In this document: positions 1-7,001 of the stretch, one piece after another
Position numbering within the stretch: the first letter of the stretch is position 1
Layout: each line of letters starts with the position of its first letter
Source: Aquabacterium sp.
Lineage (GTDB): Bacteria > Pseudomonadota > Gammaproteobacteria > Burkholderiales > Burkholderiaceae_C
Assembly: GCA_030654555.1 (NCBI GenBank)
Contig: JAURXG010000598.1
Location: 1 to 15,006 of the forward strand
Direction of reading: 5' to 3'
Length of the DNA: 15,006 nt
Translations under genes and position numbers: made by a program
The notes under the pieces: generated by a model
Told to the model about the DNA's origin: nothing
The model's input: only the letters and a program-made list of their open reading frames with translations
Databases searched by the model: none

Positions 1-588
1 GTAGAGCGCGCCCAGCGGATCGTAGGCATGCTCGCCGCGGGCCTTGTCGATCTCGTCGACCACCATCACCGGGTTGGCGTACTGGCCTTCGACCAGGGTC
101 TCGAAGACCTTGCCCGGCCGCGCGCCCTTCCACTGCGACGACGCGCCCGACAGCACCCAGCCGGCGGTGAGCGAGCTCATCGAGATGAAGCCCATGCCGG
201 TGCCCAGCAGATGCGCCACCTCGCGCGCGAAATGCGTCTTGCCCACGCCCGGCGGGCCCAGCAGCAGCATCGGCGTGATCTCGAGTGCGTCGCGGCTGTC
301 GTGGCACAGCGCCAGCTGGCGGCGGATGTCGTCGAGCACCTCGTGGAAATTGGGCATCTCGTCGTACAGGTGTTCCATCGCCGGCAGCCCGCTGGGCTTG
401 ACCTGGAAGCGCTCAGGGCCCTTCTCCAGCATGCGCTCGTAGGTGCTGCGCAGGTGCTCGTGCTCCTTGGGCGGCAGCTTGGTGAGGCGGCGCTCCACCT
501 CGTCGCAACGGTAGACGCTGCGCATCTGCGCGACGGAGAAGGCGCCGCGCGTGGGCATGGTCACGAGATCGGTCGACGGGCTGTTCAT
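1..588 (-). CDS. AAA+ ATPase, Lon-like (partial, C-terminus beyond left edge)
   Basis: The first 196 residues of a protein that continues past the left edge with no stop. It has a Walker A motif GPPGVGKTHF (Lys117, Thr118) and a Walker B motif VMVVDEIDKA (Asp178, Glu179), so it should bind and hydrolyse ATP. The segment before Walker A (roughly residues 25-105, charged and helical in look) and the spacing to Walker B resemble the AAA module of Lon-type proteases and related AAA ATPases. The proteolytic domain, if there is one, lies outside the window, so protease function cannot be claimed. The start ATG at 588 follows a strong Shine-Dalgarno GGAGGA six bases upstream. No signal peptide or membrane segment is visible, so it is probably cytoplasmic. 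It is divergent from the DUF2807 gene and shares a 272-bp upstream region with it. The AAA+ call is firm; the precise subfamily is inference. Confidence 0.85.
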   Translation of the reverse strand, partial: MNSPSTDLVTMPTRGAFSVAQMRSVYRCDEVERRLTKLPPKEHEHLRSTYERMLEKGPERFQVKPSGLPAMEHLYDEMPNFHEVLDDIRRQLALCHDSRDALEITPMLLLGPPGVGKTHFAREVAHLLGTGMGFISMSSLTAGWVLSGASSQWKGARPGKVFETLVEGQYANPVMVVDEIDKARGEHAYDPLGALY

Positions 589-860
589 GCACGGTCCTCC
601 AGAAATCCTGCACTGCCATTGCAGCAAGCGGCGCAGCCGGCCAAGCGGTGATAAGCCTGACCATCCTGCCGCAGTTGCCTGCCACGATGGCGCAAATACT
701 AGCAAGACACGGGCCGCCGAGGTCCCCCCGGGGTCGAGGTGCACCGGCTGTCGGCGCCGGCGGCAGTTCAGGCCGCCCCCGGCGCATTGCGTCGCGGCGT
801 GGCGGCGGTGGTGCATCGGCCGCGGCATCATGGTGCCCACACTGTCTGCAGGAATCCCCG
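589..860. other. Divergent intergenic region between the AAA+ ATPase and DUF2807 genes
   Basis: A 272-bp non-coding stretch that must hold promoters for both flanking genes. A short AT-richer patch near 690-702 (CGCAAATACTAGC) stands out from the GC-rich surroundings and could contain a -10 element. No -35/-10 pair with good spacing is visible on either strand. The plus-strand frame of the DUF2807 gene stays open upstream from 648, but that extension is Arg/Gly/Ala-rich low-complexity peptide without a signal sequence, so it is read as untranslated. Confidence 0.5.
595..600 (-). promoter_or_regulatory. Shine-Dalgarno site of the AAA+ ATPase gene
   Basis: On the minus strand this reads GGAGGA, with six bases before the ATG at 588. 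It is a near-perfect anti-16S match and fixes the start of the leftmost gene. Confidence 0.75.
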
Positions 861-1622
861 ATGAACCGCTTGCTGCGCTGGCTGGACCCGATGTTCGCCC
901 TGGCCCTGATCGCCTCGCTGATGATGGTGGCCGTCACCGCCTGGCCCGGCGCGGCGCTGGCCGCCGACTGGCAGCGCGGCAATGGAGAGGCCGCCACCGA
1001 GCAGCGCAGCGCCGCCGCGGTCGAAGCGGTGCAGACCAACGGACCCGACCTGGTGGTGCGCCAGGGTGCCACGCCATCGATCAGCGTGAAGGCCGACCGC
1101 AACCTGTTGCCGCTGCTGGAAACCGTGGTCGAGGACACCGTCCACGGCAAGACGCTGGTGGTGCGCTGGAAGCGCGGCGCGAACTTCCAGACCAAGGTGG
1201 AGCCGGTGGTCACCGTCACGCTGGCGCGGGTGTCGGCGCTGCTGGTCAGCGGCTCGGGCGACATCGTGGCCGATGCGCTGCAAGCGCCGCGCCTGTCGGC
1301 CCGGGTGCAGGGCTCGGGCGACATGCGCCTGACCGGCCTGGCGGTCGACGAGTTGACGCTGGCGGTGGTGGGCTCGGGCGACATCGTTGCCAGCGGCCAG
1401 GCGCGCCAGCTGGCCGCCAGCATCACCGGCAGCGGCGACATCCAGACCGCATCCTTGAAGGCCGACGACGTGAGCGTGAGCATTGCCGGCAGCGGCGACG
1501 CCAGCGTGCACGCCGAGAAGACCCTCTCGGTCAGCATCGCCGGCTCGGGCGACGTGGTCTACCGCGGCAATGCCAAGCTCACCAAGACCCTGGCCGGCAG
1601 CGGCGAGGTGACCAAGCGCTGA
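861..1622 (+). CDS. Exported head-GIN domain (DUF2807) repeat protein
   Basis: 253 residues. Residues 1-35 form a signal peptide: a basic MNRLLRW start, a hydrophobic core about 11-33, and likely cleavage after AALA before ADW. The mature part carries seven GSGD-type turns beginning at residues 131, 151, 171, 190, 210, 228 and 246 (the last is GSGE), spaced 18-20 residues apart. This is the signature of the DUF2807/head-GIN family, whose known structures are beta-solenoids, so a periplasmic or surface-associated location is likely. Its biochemical role is unknown, and the family label 'putative auto-transporter adhesin' should not be taken literally. The start at 861 is supported by AGGAA at 850-854 with six-base spacing and by the signal peptide beginning there. 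It converges on gspF with 25 bp between the two stop codons. The neighbours suggest no pathway. Confidence 0.85.
   Translation: MNRLLRWLDPMFALALIASLMMVAVTAWPGAALAADWQRGNGEAATEQRSAAAVEAVQTNGPDLVVRQGATPSISVKADRNLLPLLETVVEDTVHGKTLVVRWKRGANFQTKVEPVVTVTLARVSALLVSGSGDIVADALQAPRLSARVQGSGDMRLTGLAVDELTLAVVGSGDIVASGQARQLAASITGSGDIQTASLKADDVSVSIAGSGDASVHAEKTLSVSIAGSGDVVYRGNAKLTKTLAGSGEVTKR
1251..1607 (+). repeat. Seven in-gene GSGD/E-coding repeats, 54-60 bp period
   Basis: Units begin at 1251, 1311, 1371, 1428, 1488, 1542 and 1596, so the steps are 60, 60, 57, 60, 54 and 54 bp. The core is GGCTCGGGCGAC or the synonymous GGCAGCGGCGAC, with GAG in the last unit. The first three units keep the same codons. 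Each unit corresponds to one turn of the predicted beta-solenoid. Confidence 0.85.
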
Positions 1623-1647
1623 TCGCGCCCGGCCACTGCGCCCAGGC

Positions 1648-2862
1648 TCACTTCACCCAGGTGTTGAGCTGGATGATCGGCAGCAGCACCGCCAGCACGA
1701 TCAGCATCACCACCAGGCCCATCACCACGATCAGCAGCGGCTCGAGGATGGTGGCCAGGGCCATCGCGCGGCGCTGCACCTCGCCGGTGAGCTGGCGCGC
1801 GGCACGGTCCAGCATCTGCGGCAGCTGGCCGGTCTGCTCGCCCAGCCGGGCGAACATCGCCAGCAGGCCGGGAAAGCGCTTCTTGGCAGCCAGCGCCGCG
1901 GCCAGCGGCGCGCCTTCGCGCACCTGCACCAGCGCCTCCAGCGCGTCGGCGCGCAGCGCGCGGTTGCCCAGCGTCTCGGCCGCCGCCTGCAGTGCCTTGA
2001 GGATGGGCACGCCGGCGTTGGCCAGCATCGCCAGCGTGCCGGCAAAACGCGCCGCGTTGTAGCCGCGCGCCACGCGGCCGATCAGCGGCAGGCCCAGCAC
2101 GCCGGCATCGAAGCGCTGGCGGAAGGCCTCCTGGCGCAGTGCCATCGCCAGCGCCACGCCGCCCCCGGCGGCGCCCAGCGCCACCAACCAGCCCCATTGG
2201 CGCACGAAGGCGCTGAGGGCCAGCATCGCGCTGGTCAGCCAGGGCAGCGCCCGCTTGCTGCTGGTGAAGACGCTGGCCACCTGCGGCACCACGTAGGTGA
2301 CCAGGAAGATCACGATCACGAAGGCGATCAGCGAGACGATGGCCGGGTACAGCGCGGCACCCAGCAGCTTGGCGCGCAGCGCCTGGCGCTCCTCCAGGTC
2401 GTCGGCCAGGCGCTCGAGCACGGCACCCAGCGCGCCGCTCTGCTCGCCCGCGGCCACCACGGCGCGGTAGACGTCGTCGAACTCGCGCGGCGCACTGGCC
2501 AGTGCCCGGGCGAAGGGCGATCCGGCATTGACCTCGGCGCGCAGGTGCGCCACCAGGTCGCGCTGGTTGGGCTGGTCGGCCTCGTCGGCCAGGGCCGTCA
2601 GCGCGCGCTCCAGCGGCAGGCCCGCACCGACCAGGCCGGCCAGCTGGCGCGTCCACACCGACAGGCCGGTGCTGCTGAACACCCGGCGCGACCAGCGCGA
2701 GGCGCCCGCCGTCTGCACGCTGGCGGCCAGCGCCGACACGGCCAGCGGCACCAGGCCCTGGGTGCGCAGCTGGTTGCGCGCGGCCTTGGCGTTCTCGGCC
2801 TCGAGCACGCCGGAGCGCGCTTTGCCCTGGTCGTCGAGGGCTTCGTAGGTGTAGGCAGGCAT
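1648..2862 (-). CDS. gspF: Type II secretion system inner-membrane platform protein GspF
   Basis: 404 residues, the usual length for GspF. The start MPAYTYEALDDQGK is the classic N-terminus of the GspF/PilC family. Two T2SSF repeats are visible, about residues 70-193 and 273-395. Each carries the hallmark GEQSG...L...L or GEQTGQL...LDRAARQL element (residues 140 and 341 onward). Hydrophobic segments lie at about 172-194, 223-243 and 375-397, giving the expected three membrane passes. GspF anchors the GspE ATPase and supports pseudopilus assembly. PilC of type IV pili is the alternative, but gspE and gspD on the same strand in this window favour GspF. No clear Shine-Dalgarno is seen before the ATG at 2862. 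The gene stands alone, about 10 kb from gspE, instead of directly following it, and is divergent from the ABC importer. Confidence 0.9.
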   Translation of the reverse strand: MPAYTYEALDDQGKARSGVLEAENAKAARNQLRTQGLVPLAVSALAASVQTAGASRWSRRVFSSTGLSVWTRQLAGLVGAGLPLERALTALADEADQPNQRDLVAHLRAEVNAGSPFARALASAPREFDDVYRAVVAAGEQSGALGAVLERLADDLEERQALRAKLLGAALYPAIVSLIAFVIVIFLVTYVVPQVASVFTSSKRALPWLTSAMLALSAFVRQWGWLVALGAAGGGVALAMALRQEAFRQRFDAGVLGLPLIGRVARGYNAARFAGTLAMLANAGVPILKALQAAAETLGNRALRADALEALVQVREGAPLAAALAAKKRFPGLLAMFARLGEQTGQLPQMLDRAARQLTGEVQRRAMALATILEPLLIVVMGLVVMLIVLAVLLPIIQLNTWVK

Positions 2863-3037
2863 GAGGCATGAAGTATCGGGGAGATCGCGCGCCGGGGCCG
2901 TGCACCGACGCCGCGGTCCGTCGCTGACGGGCCGCCCGGGCCGCGCGCATGGCCTGCGCGGCAGGCGCAGCGGTGCGATGTGCAGAGCCAGTCTGCATGC
3001 CTGCAAACCGCTTGTCGCGCCGGTGACGCGATAGACC

Positions 3038-3056
3038 GGGATAGCCCCCGTATCCC
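3038..3056. promoter_or_regulatory. Inverted repeat GGGATA-N7-TATCCC, candidate operator
   Basis: A perfect six-base inverted repeat around a seven-base C-rich centre, about 100 bp before the binding-protein start. The two half sites are 13 bp apart centre to centre. This dyad form is typical of sites for dimeric regulators, but no regulator is identified and the repeat could be chance. Confidence 0.3.
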
Positions 3057-3142
3057 TCGCCAGATGAACTCGCTCTACTTGACGCTGTTGCATCCAGTGC
3101 GGGCCGTGGTCCTCTGCAGCCCGCAGCGTCAGCACCTTTTTC

Positions 3143-3148
3143 GAGGAG
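3143..3148 (+). promoter_or_regulatory. Shine-Dalgarno site of the binding-protein gene
   Basis: GAGGAG, five bases before the ATG at 3154. It selects this start over the longer in-frame extension beginning at 2980, and the signal peptide begins at the same ATG. Confidence 0.75.
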
Positions 3149-3153
3149 TCTGC

Positions 3154-4377
3154 ATGAAGCGATCGATGTTCCTGGCCAGCGCCGTCTGTGCCGCCCTCAG
3201 CCTGTTGGCGCCCACCGTCGGCGCCCAGCCCAAGCCGATCCGCATCGGCGTGCCCACCGCGGTGCAGCTGCAGGTGGGTCGCGACACGCAGGACGCGCTG
3301 AAGATGGCGATCGACGAGATCAACGCCAAGGGCGGCGTGCTCGGCCGCAAGCTCGAGATGGTGGTTGCCGACGAGACCGAGAACCCCGAGACCGGCATCA
3401 GCGCCATCAAGAAGCTGACCGCCGACGAGAAGGTCGACGTGCTGATCGGCGGTTACACCAGCGGGGTGACGCTGGCGCAGCTGCCGCACATCTCGGCGGC
3501 CAAGACCATCTACCTCAACGTGGGCTCGGCCTCGCCCTCGACCAACGCCAAGGTCAAGACCGACTACGACAACTACAAGTACATCTTCCGCGTCGGGCCC
3601 TTGAATGCCGGCCACCAGGCGCGGCAGATGACGGGCTTCGTCTCGGGCTTCGTCAAGGGCGAGCTCGGCATCACCAAGATCGCCATCGTCGGCGAGAACG
3701 CGAAGTGGGTGCAGGACCTGGTGCCGCTGCTCAAGAAGGGCGCCACCGAGGCCGGTGCCGACGTGCGCGCCACCGAGTTCTTCGACGCGCAGACCTCCGA
3801 CTTCTCGCCGCTGTTCTCCAAGGTCAAGGACTCGGGCGCGCAGTACATGGTGGTGGTGCTGTCGCATGCCTCGAGCGACATCTTCGCCAAGCAGTGGTAC
3901 GACTCGCGCTTCCCCATGCCCTATGGCGGCATCGACGTCAAGAGCATGGACGGCGACTTCTGCGACCGCATCGGCGGCAAGTCGGTGGGCGCCATCGCGG
4001 CCAACTTCGCGGTGCGCGCACCGCTGACGCCCAAGACCATCCCGTTCTTCGACGCCTTCCGCAAGGCCACCAACCGCTCGCCGGTCTACACCGCGTTCGG
4101 TGCCTACGACGCCGCCTACGTCTATGCCGAGGCCGTCACCCGCGCCGGCAGCACCGAGGCCAATGCGGTGATCAAGGAGCTCGAGAAGACCAGCTACACC
4201 GGCGTGCCCGGCACGATCGAGTTCGACGAGACGCACGACGTCAAGCCCGGCACCGCCACCTTCAAGGGCCCGGCGCTGCTGTTCGCGCAGTGGCGCGACG
4301 GCTGCAAGCGCGAGGTCACGCATCCGAAAGAGCTGCGCACCGCCGCCTTCGCCTACCCCGCCTGGATCAAGAAGTAA
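3154..4377 (+). CDS. HAAT-family ABC transporter substrate-binding protein (LivK-like)
   Basis: 407 residues. Residues 1-24 are a Sec signal peptide (MKRSMFLASAV..., cleavage after VGA before QPK). The mature part has the type 1 periplasmic binding fold of the leucine/branched-chain binding family: IRIGVPTAVQ at the first strand, then ALKMAIDEINAKGGVLGRKLEMVVADE, which is the family's N-terminal signature. It should deliver ligand in the periplasm to the LivHM permease encoded just downstream. The family binds amino acids, short amides, urea and aromatic acids, so the ligand cannot be named from sequence. The mature chain has only two cysteines, Cys270 and Cys384, which could form a disulphide. 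This is the first gene of the importer operon and is separated from livH by 57 bp holding a stem-loop. Family call is firm; specificity is unknown. Confidence 0.9.
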   Translation: MKRSMFLASAVCAALSLLAPTVGAQPKPIRIGVPTAVQLQVGRDTQDALKMAIDEINAKGGVLGRKLEMVVADETENPETGISAIKKLTADEKVDVLIGGYTSGVTLAQLPHISAAKTIYLNVGSASPSTNAKVKTDYDNYKYIFRVGPLNAGHQARQMTGFVSGFVKGELGITKIAIVGENAKWVQDLVPLLKKGATEAGADVRATEFFDAQTSDFSPLFSKVKDSGAQYMVVVLSHASSDIFAKQWYDSRFPMPYGGIDVKSMDGDFCDRIGGKSVGAIAANFAVRAPLTPKTIPFFDAFRKATNRSPVYTAFGAYDAAYVYAEAVTRAGSTEANAVIKELEKTSYTGVPGTIEFDETHDVKPGTATFKGPALLFAQWRDGCKREVTHPKELRTAAFAYPAWIKK

Positions 4378-4383
4378 CGATCA

Positions 4384-4408
4384 CGCGCCGCCCGTCCCCA
4401 GCGGCGCG
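4384..4408 (+). terminator. Intercistronic stem-loop between binding protein and livH
   Basis: CGCGCCGC at 4384-4391 pairs perfectly with GCGGCGCG at 4401-4408 across a nine-base loop, giving an 8-bp GC-only stem seven bases after the binding-protein stop codon. It is followed by CCACTTTCTCT, a weak pyrimidine tract rather than a true U-run. A partial terminator or 3'-end stabiliser that gives more binding protein than permease is plausible. It is unlikely to be a complete terminator. Confidence 0.5.
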
Positions 4409-4424
4409 CCACTTTCTCTGCATC

Positions 4425-4430
4425 GGGGGT
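4425..4430 (+). promoter_or_regulatory. Shine-Dalgarno-like site of livH
   Basis: GGGGGT four bases before TTG at 4435. It supports the TTG start codon, since no ATG lies near the beginning of the conserved LivH N-terminus. Confidence 0.45.
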
Positions 4431-4434
4431 CACC

Positions 4435-5289
4435 TTGCTTGAAATCCTGATCGTCGGCGCGGTCAGCAGCGCCATTTACGCGATGCTGGCGGTCGGCTTC
4501 ACGCTGATCTTCGGCGTGGCCCGGGTGCTCAACCTGGCGCACGGCACGTTCTACGCGCTGGGCGCCTACGGCACCTACTTCTTCACCGCGCAGATGCAGT
4601 TGCCGCTGCTGCCGGCGGCCCTGTTGGCGGTGGCGCTGGTGGCGGTGTTCGGCATCGGCGTCGAGCGCGTGCTGATCCGGCCAATGCGCGGCTCGCAGCT
4701 GGCCATGCTGATGATCACGCTGGCGGTGGCGCTGGTGGTCGAGCAGGCGCTGTTCCTGACCTTCGGCTCCGAGTACCGCAACGTGCCGGCCTTCATCGAC
4801 CGCAAGTTCAGCATCGGCGGCGTCGACGTCGGCGGCGCGCGCCTGCTGGCACTCGGCGTGGGTGTGCTGCTGATCGGCTCGCTGTGGCTCTTCATCCAGC
4901 GCACGCGGCTGGGCTCGGCCATCCTCGCCATCTCGCAGGACCCGGTGGCCGCGCAGTACATGGGCATCCCCAGCGACCGCATCTTCGCGGTGGTGATGGG
5001 CATCTCGGCGGCGCTGGCCGCAGCCGCGGGCGTGCTGGCCGGGCCGTTCCTGACGGTGCAGCCGACGATGTGGCTGCTGCCCATCGTAAAGGCCTTCGCG
5101 ATCGTGGTGGTGGGCGGGCTCGGGTCGATCCCGGGCAGCATCCTGGCCGCGCTGATGCTGGGTTATGCCGAGACCATCGTCGGCTACACGATCTCCAGCG
5201 CATGGACCGAGATCGTCTCGGTGCTCGCCACGCTGCTGATGCTGGTGTTCCGGCCCGCGGGCATCTTCGGCCGCCGCGCCGCCTTTTGA
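4435..5289 (+). CDS. livH: Branched-chain-amino-acid-type ABC transporter permease LivH
   Basis: 284 residues, normal for LivH. The start is TTG: the protein begins (M)LEILIVGAVSSAIYAML, and the next in-frame Met at residue 17 would remove the first membrane helix. The LivH signature GFTLIFGVARVLNLAHG lies at residues 21-37. A cytoplasmic coupling loop is seen at about 157-178 (RTRLGSAILAISQDPVAAQY), and VVVGGLGSIPGSILAA at about 224-239. About eight hydrophobic segments span the chain. It pairs with LivM to form the inner-membrane channel driven by LivG and LivF. livM starts 18 bp downstream. The symbol is assigned by family; the substrate may not be a branched-chain amino acid. Confidence 0.9.
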   Translation: MLEILIVGAVSSAIYAMLAVGFTLIFGVARVLNLAHGTFYALGAYGTYFFTAQMQLPLLPAALLAVALVAVFGIGVERVLIRPMRGSQLAMLMITLAVALVVEQALFLTFGSEYRNVPAFIDRKFSIGGVDVGGARLLALGVGVLLIGSLWLFIQRTRLGSAILAISQDPVAAQYMGIPSDRIFAVVMGISAALAAAAGVLAGPFLTVQPTMWLLPIVKAFAIVVVGGLGSIPGSILAALMLGYAETIVGYTISSAWTEIVSVLATLLMLVFRPAGIFGRRAAF

Positions 5290-5307
5290 GCGAGTTCACA
5301 GCGAACC

Positions 5308-6243
5308 ATGTTCAGCCAACGCATCGACCTGCTGGGTGCCAGCGCCTTCGTCGCCGTGATGGCCCTGTTGCCGCTGGTGTTCACCGGCAACTACCTGATC
5401 GGCGTGCTGACGGTGGCGGTGATCTACGGCATCTGGGCCGTCACCTGGGACTTCATGTCCGGGCTGACCGGCCGCGAGAACTTCGGCCACAGCCTGTTCA
5501 TCGGCGTGGGCGCCTACACCGCCGGCTTCATGAACACCAGCCTGGGCTTCAACGGCTGGTGGAGCCTGCCCGCGGCGATGGTGATGGCGGTGCTGTTCGC
5601 GCTGCTGATCGGGCTGCCCACGCTGCGCCTGAAGGGCCCGTACTTCGCGCTGGCCATGCTGTCGGGCGCGGTGATCATGCAGCGCCTGATGCTGATCTTC
5701 TGGGAGCAGACCGGCGGCGAGGAGGGCATCAACGGCCTCACCCCGCTGATCCACTCGCAGCTGGGCTTCTACTACTTTGCGCTGGCCGCGCTGGTGGGCA
5801 TCACCGCGCTGCTGCTGTGGATCGCCCAATCGCACTGGGGTCTGATCCTGCGCGCGATCCGCGGTGACGAGGCCACCTGCCAGGCGGCGGGCATCAACGT
5901 CACCTTCTACAAGATCGCCTCGCTGGTGATCAGCGCGGCCTTTGCCGGCGCCGGCGGTGCGATGTACGCGCACTACCAGCTGCAGGTCAGCCCGCAGCTG
6001 TTCGCGGTGGTCACCTCGATCACCATCATCACCATGGTCTATGTCGGCGGCATGGCCAGCGTCTACGGCCCGGCCGGCGGCGCGATCCTGCTGGTGCTGA
6101 TGACCGAACTGCTGCGCGACTTCGGCGAATGGCGCCTGATGGTCTACAGCTGCACGCTGATCCTGATCCTGTTCTTCCTGCCCGGCGGCATGGTCGCACC
6201 GACATGGCGCCGGGTGCGGGCAGCCTGGGGGCGACGCGCATGA
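5308..6243 (+). CDS. livM: Branched-chain-amino-acid-type ABC transporter permease LivM
   Basis: 311 residues, within the family range for the short LivM form. It carries the LivM pattern: WDFMSGLTGRENFGHSLFIGVGAY at about residues 47-70 (compare the usual GYAGQ.S.GH..F.G.GAY), TGGEEGINGL at 115-124, and the coupling loop ILRAIRGDEATCQAAGI at 180-196. There are eight or more hydrophobic segments, and the tail is basic (RRVRAAWGRRA). It is the second permease subunit, forming a heterodimer with LivH. The ATG at 5308 lacks a strong Shine-Dalgarno. The stop codon overlaps the livG start as ATGA, which points to translational coupling. Confidence 0.9.
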   Translation: MFSQRIDLLGASAFVAVMALLPLVFTGNYLIGVLTVAVIYGIWAVTWDFMSGLTGRENFGHSLFIGVGAYTAGFMNTSLGFNGWWSLPAAMVMAVLFALLIGLPTLRLKGPYFALAMLSGAVIMQRLMLIFWEQTGGEEGINGLTPLIHSQLGFYYFALAALVGITALLLWIAQSHWGLILRAIRGDEATCQAAGINVTFYKIASLVISAAFAGAGGAMYAHYQLQVSPQLFAVVTSITIITMVYVGGMASVYGPAGGAILLVLMTELLRDFGEWRLMVYSCTLILILFFLPGGMVAPTWRRVRAAWGRRA

Positions 6244-7001
6244 CCGAGCTGCTGGCGGTAGAGAACCTGAACAAGCATTTCGGCGGGCTGCATGCGGTCA
6301 AGAACGTGTCGTTCAAGATCCAGCGCGGCGAGATCGTCGGCATCCTGGGCCCGAACGGTGCGGGCAAGACCACCTTGTACAACCTGCTGACCGGCTTCAT
6401 CCCGCCCGATCCGGGGGCGCGCATCGTCTTCGAGGGCCGCTCGCTGCTGGGCCTGGCGCCGCACCGCATCGCCGGGCTGGGCATCTCGCGCACCTTCCAG
6501 CTGTGCCGGCCGTTCGTCGGCATGAACGTGCTGGAGAACGTGGTGGTGGGCGCGCTGGGCGCCAAGCACGCCCCGGGCACCGATCTCGAGGCGATGGCGC
6601 AGCAGCTGCTGAACCGCGTGGGCCTGGGCGACAAGGCCGAGGTGGCGGTGGAGGTGCTGTCCTACGGCGACCAGCGCCGGCTGGAGATCGCCCGGGCGTT
6701 GGCCGCCAAGCCATCGCTGCTGCTGCTCGATGAACCCTTCGCCGGGCTGGGCAGCGGCGAGATCGACGACCTGTCGGCGCTGATCCGCCAGGTGCACGCC
6801 GACGAGGGCCTGACGGTGATGCTGATCGAACACAAGCTGCGCGAGTTCATGCGCCTGGTCGACCGGGTGATCGCGCTGGACTTCGGCGAAGTCATCGCCG
6901 AGGGCCTGCCCGACGACATCGTCAACGTACCCGCCGTGATCGAGGCCTACATCGGCCGTGGCCAGGCCAGCGACACCCCGGAGCCCGCCGATGCTGCTTG
7001 A
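6240..7001 (+). CDS. livG: Branched-chain-amino-acid-type ABC transporter ATPase LivG
   Basis: 253 residues, a normal length. Walker A GPNGAGKT (Lys43), Q-loop Gln87 in ISRTFQ, the LivG-type signature LSYGDQRRLEIARAL from residue 140, Walker B LLLLDEPFAGL (Asp164, Glu165) and switch His198 are all present, so the subunit should be active. LivG-type ATPases use LSYG in place of LSGG, which separates this gene from livF. The start at 6240 overlaps the livM stop as ATGA. The open frame extends upstream to 6129, but that part lies inside livM and lacks homology. The C-terminal tail after residue 240 is Pro/Ala-rich and overlaps livF by 11 bp. It acts on the cytoplasmic face as a heterodimer with LivF. 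Confidence 0.92.
   Translation: MTELLAVENLNKHFGGLHAVKNVSFKIQRGEIVGILGPNGAGKTTLYNLLTGFIPPDPGARIVFEGRSLLGLAPHRIAGLGISRTFQLCRPFVGMNVLENVVVGALGAKHAPGTDLEAMAQQLLNRVGLGDKAEVAVEVLSYGDQRRLEIARALAAKPSLLLLDEPFAGLGSGEIDDLSALIRQVHADEGLTVMLIEHKLREFMRLVDRVIALDFGEVIAEGLPDDIVNVPAVIEAYIGRGQASDTPEPADAA

Larger units (their letters stand above)
2863..3153. promoter_or_regulatory. Divergent regulatory region between gspF and the ABC importer operon
   Basis: A 291-bp non-coding region that must start transcription of gspF leftward and of the importer rightward. It contains an inverted repeat at 3038-3056 (listed separately) and a -35-like TTGACG at 3079-3084. No matching -10 sits 16-18 bp downstream of that hexamer, so it is only a weak candidate. 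The segment 2881-2960 is extremely GC-rich. No small ORF with a credible ribosome site was seen. Confidence 0.4.

Noticed and set aside
648..860. N-terminal extension of the DUF2807 protein by 71 codons.
   Set aside because: The extension is Arg/Gly/Ala-rich and would bury the signal peptide; the ribosome site at 850-854 supports 861.
1559..2998. A 479-codon minus-strand frame overlapping gspF.
   Set aside because: Alternative frame of gspF with Arg/Ala/Gly-rich peptide; the GspF frame carries all family motifs.
2863..4323. Upstream extension of the gspF frame over the importer's binding-protein gene.
   Set aside because: The conserved GspF N-terminus MPAYTYEALD begins at 2862; the extension is low-complexity and opposite a real gene.
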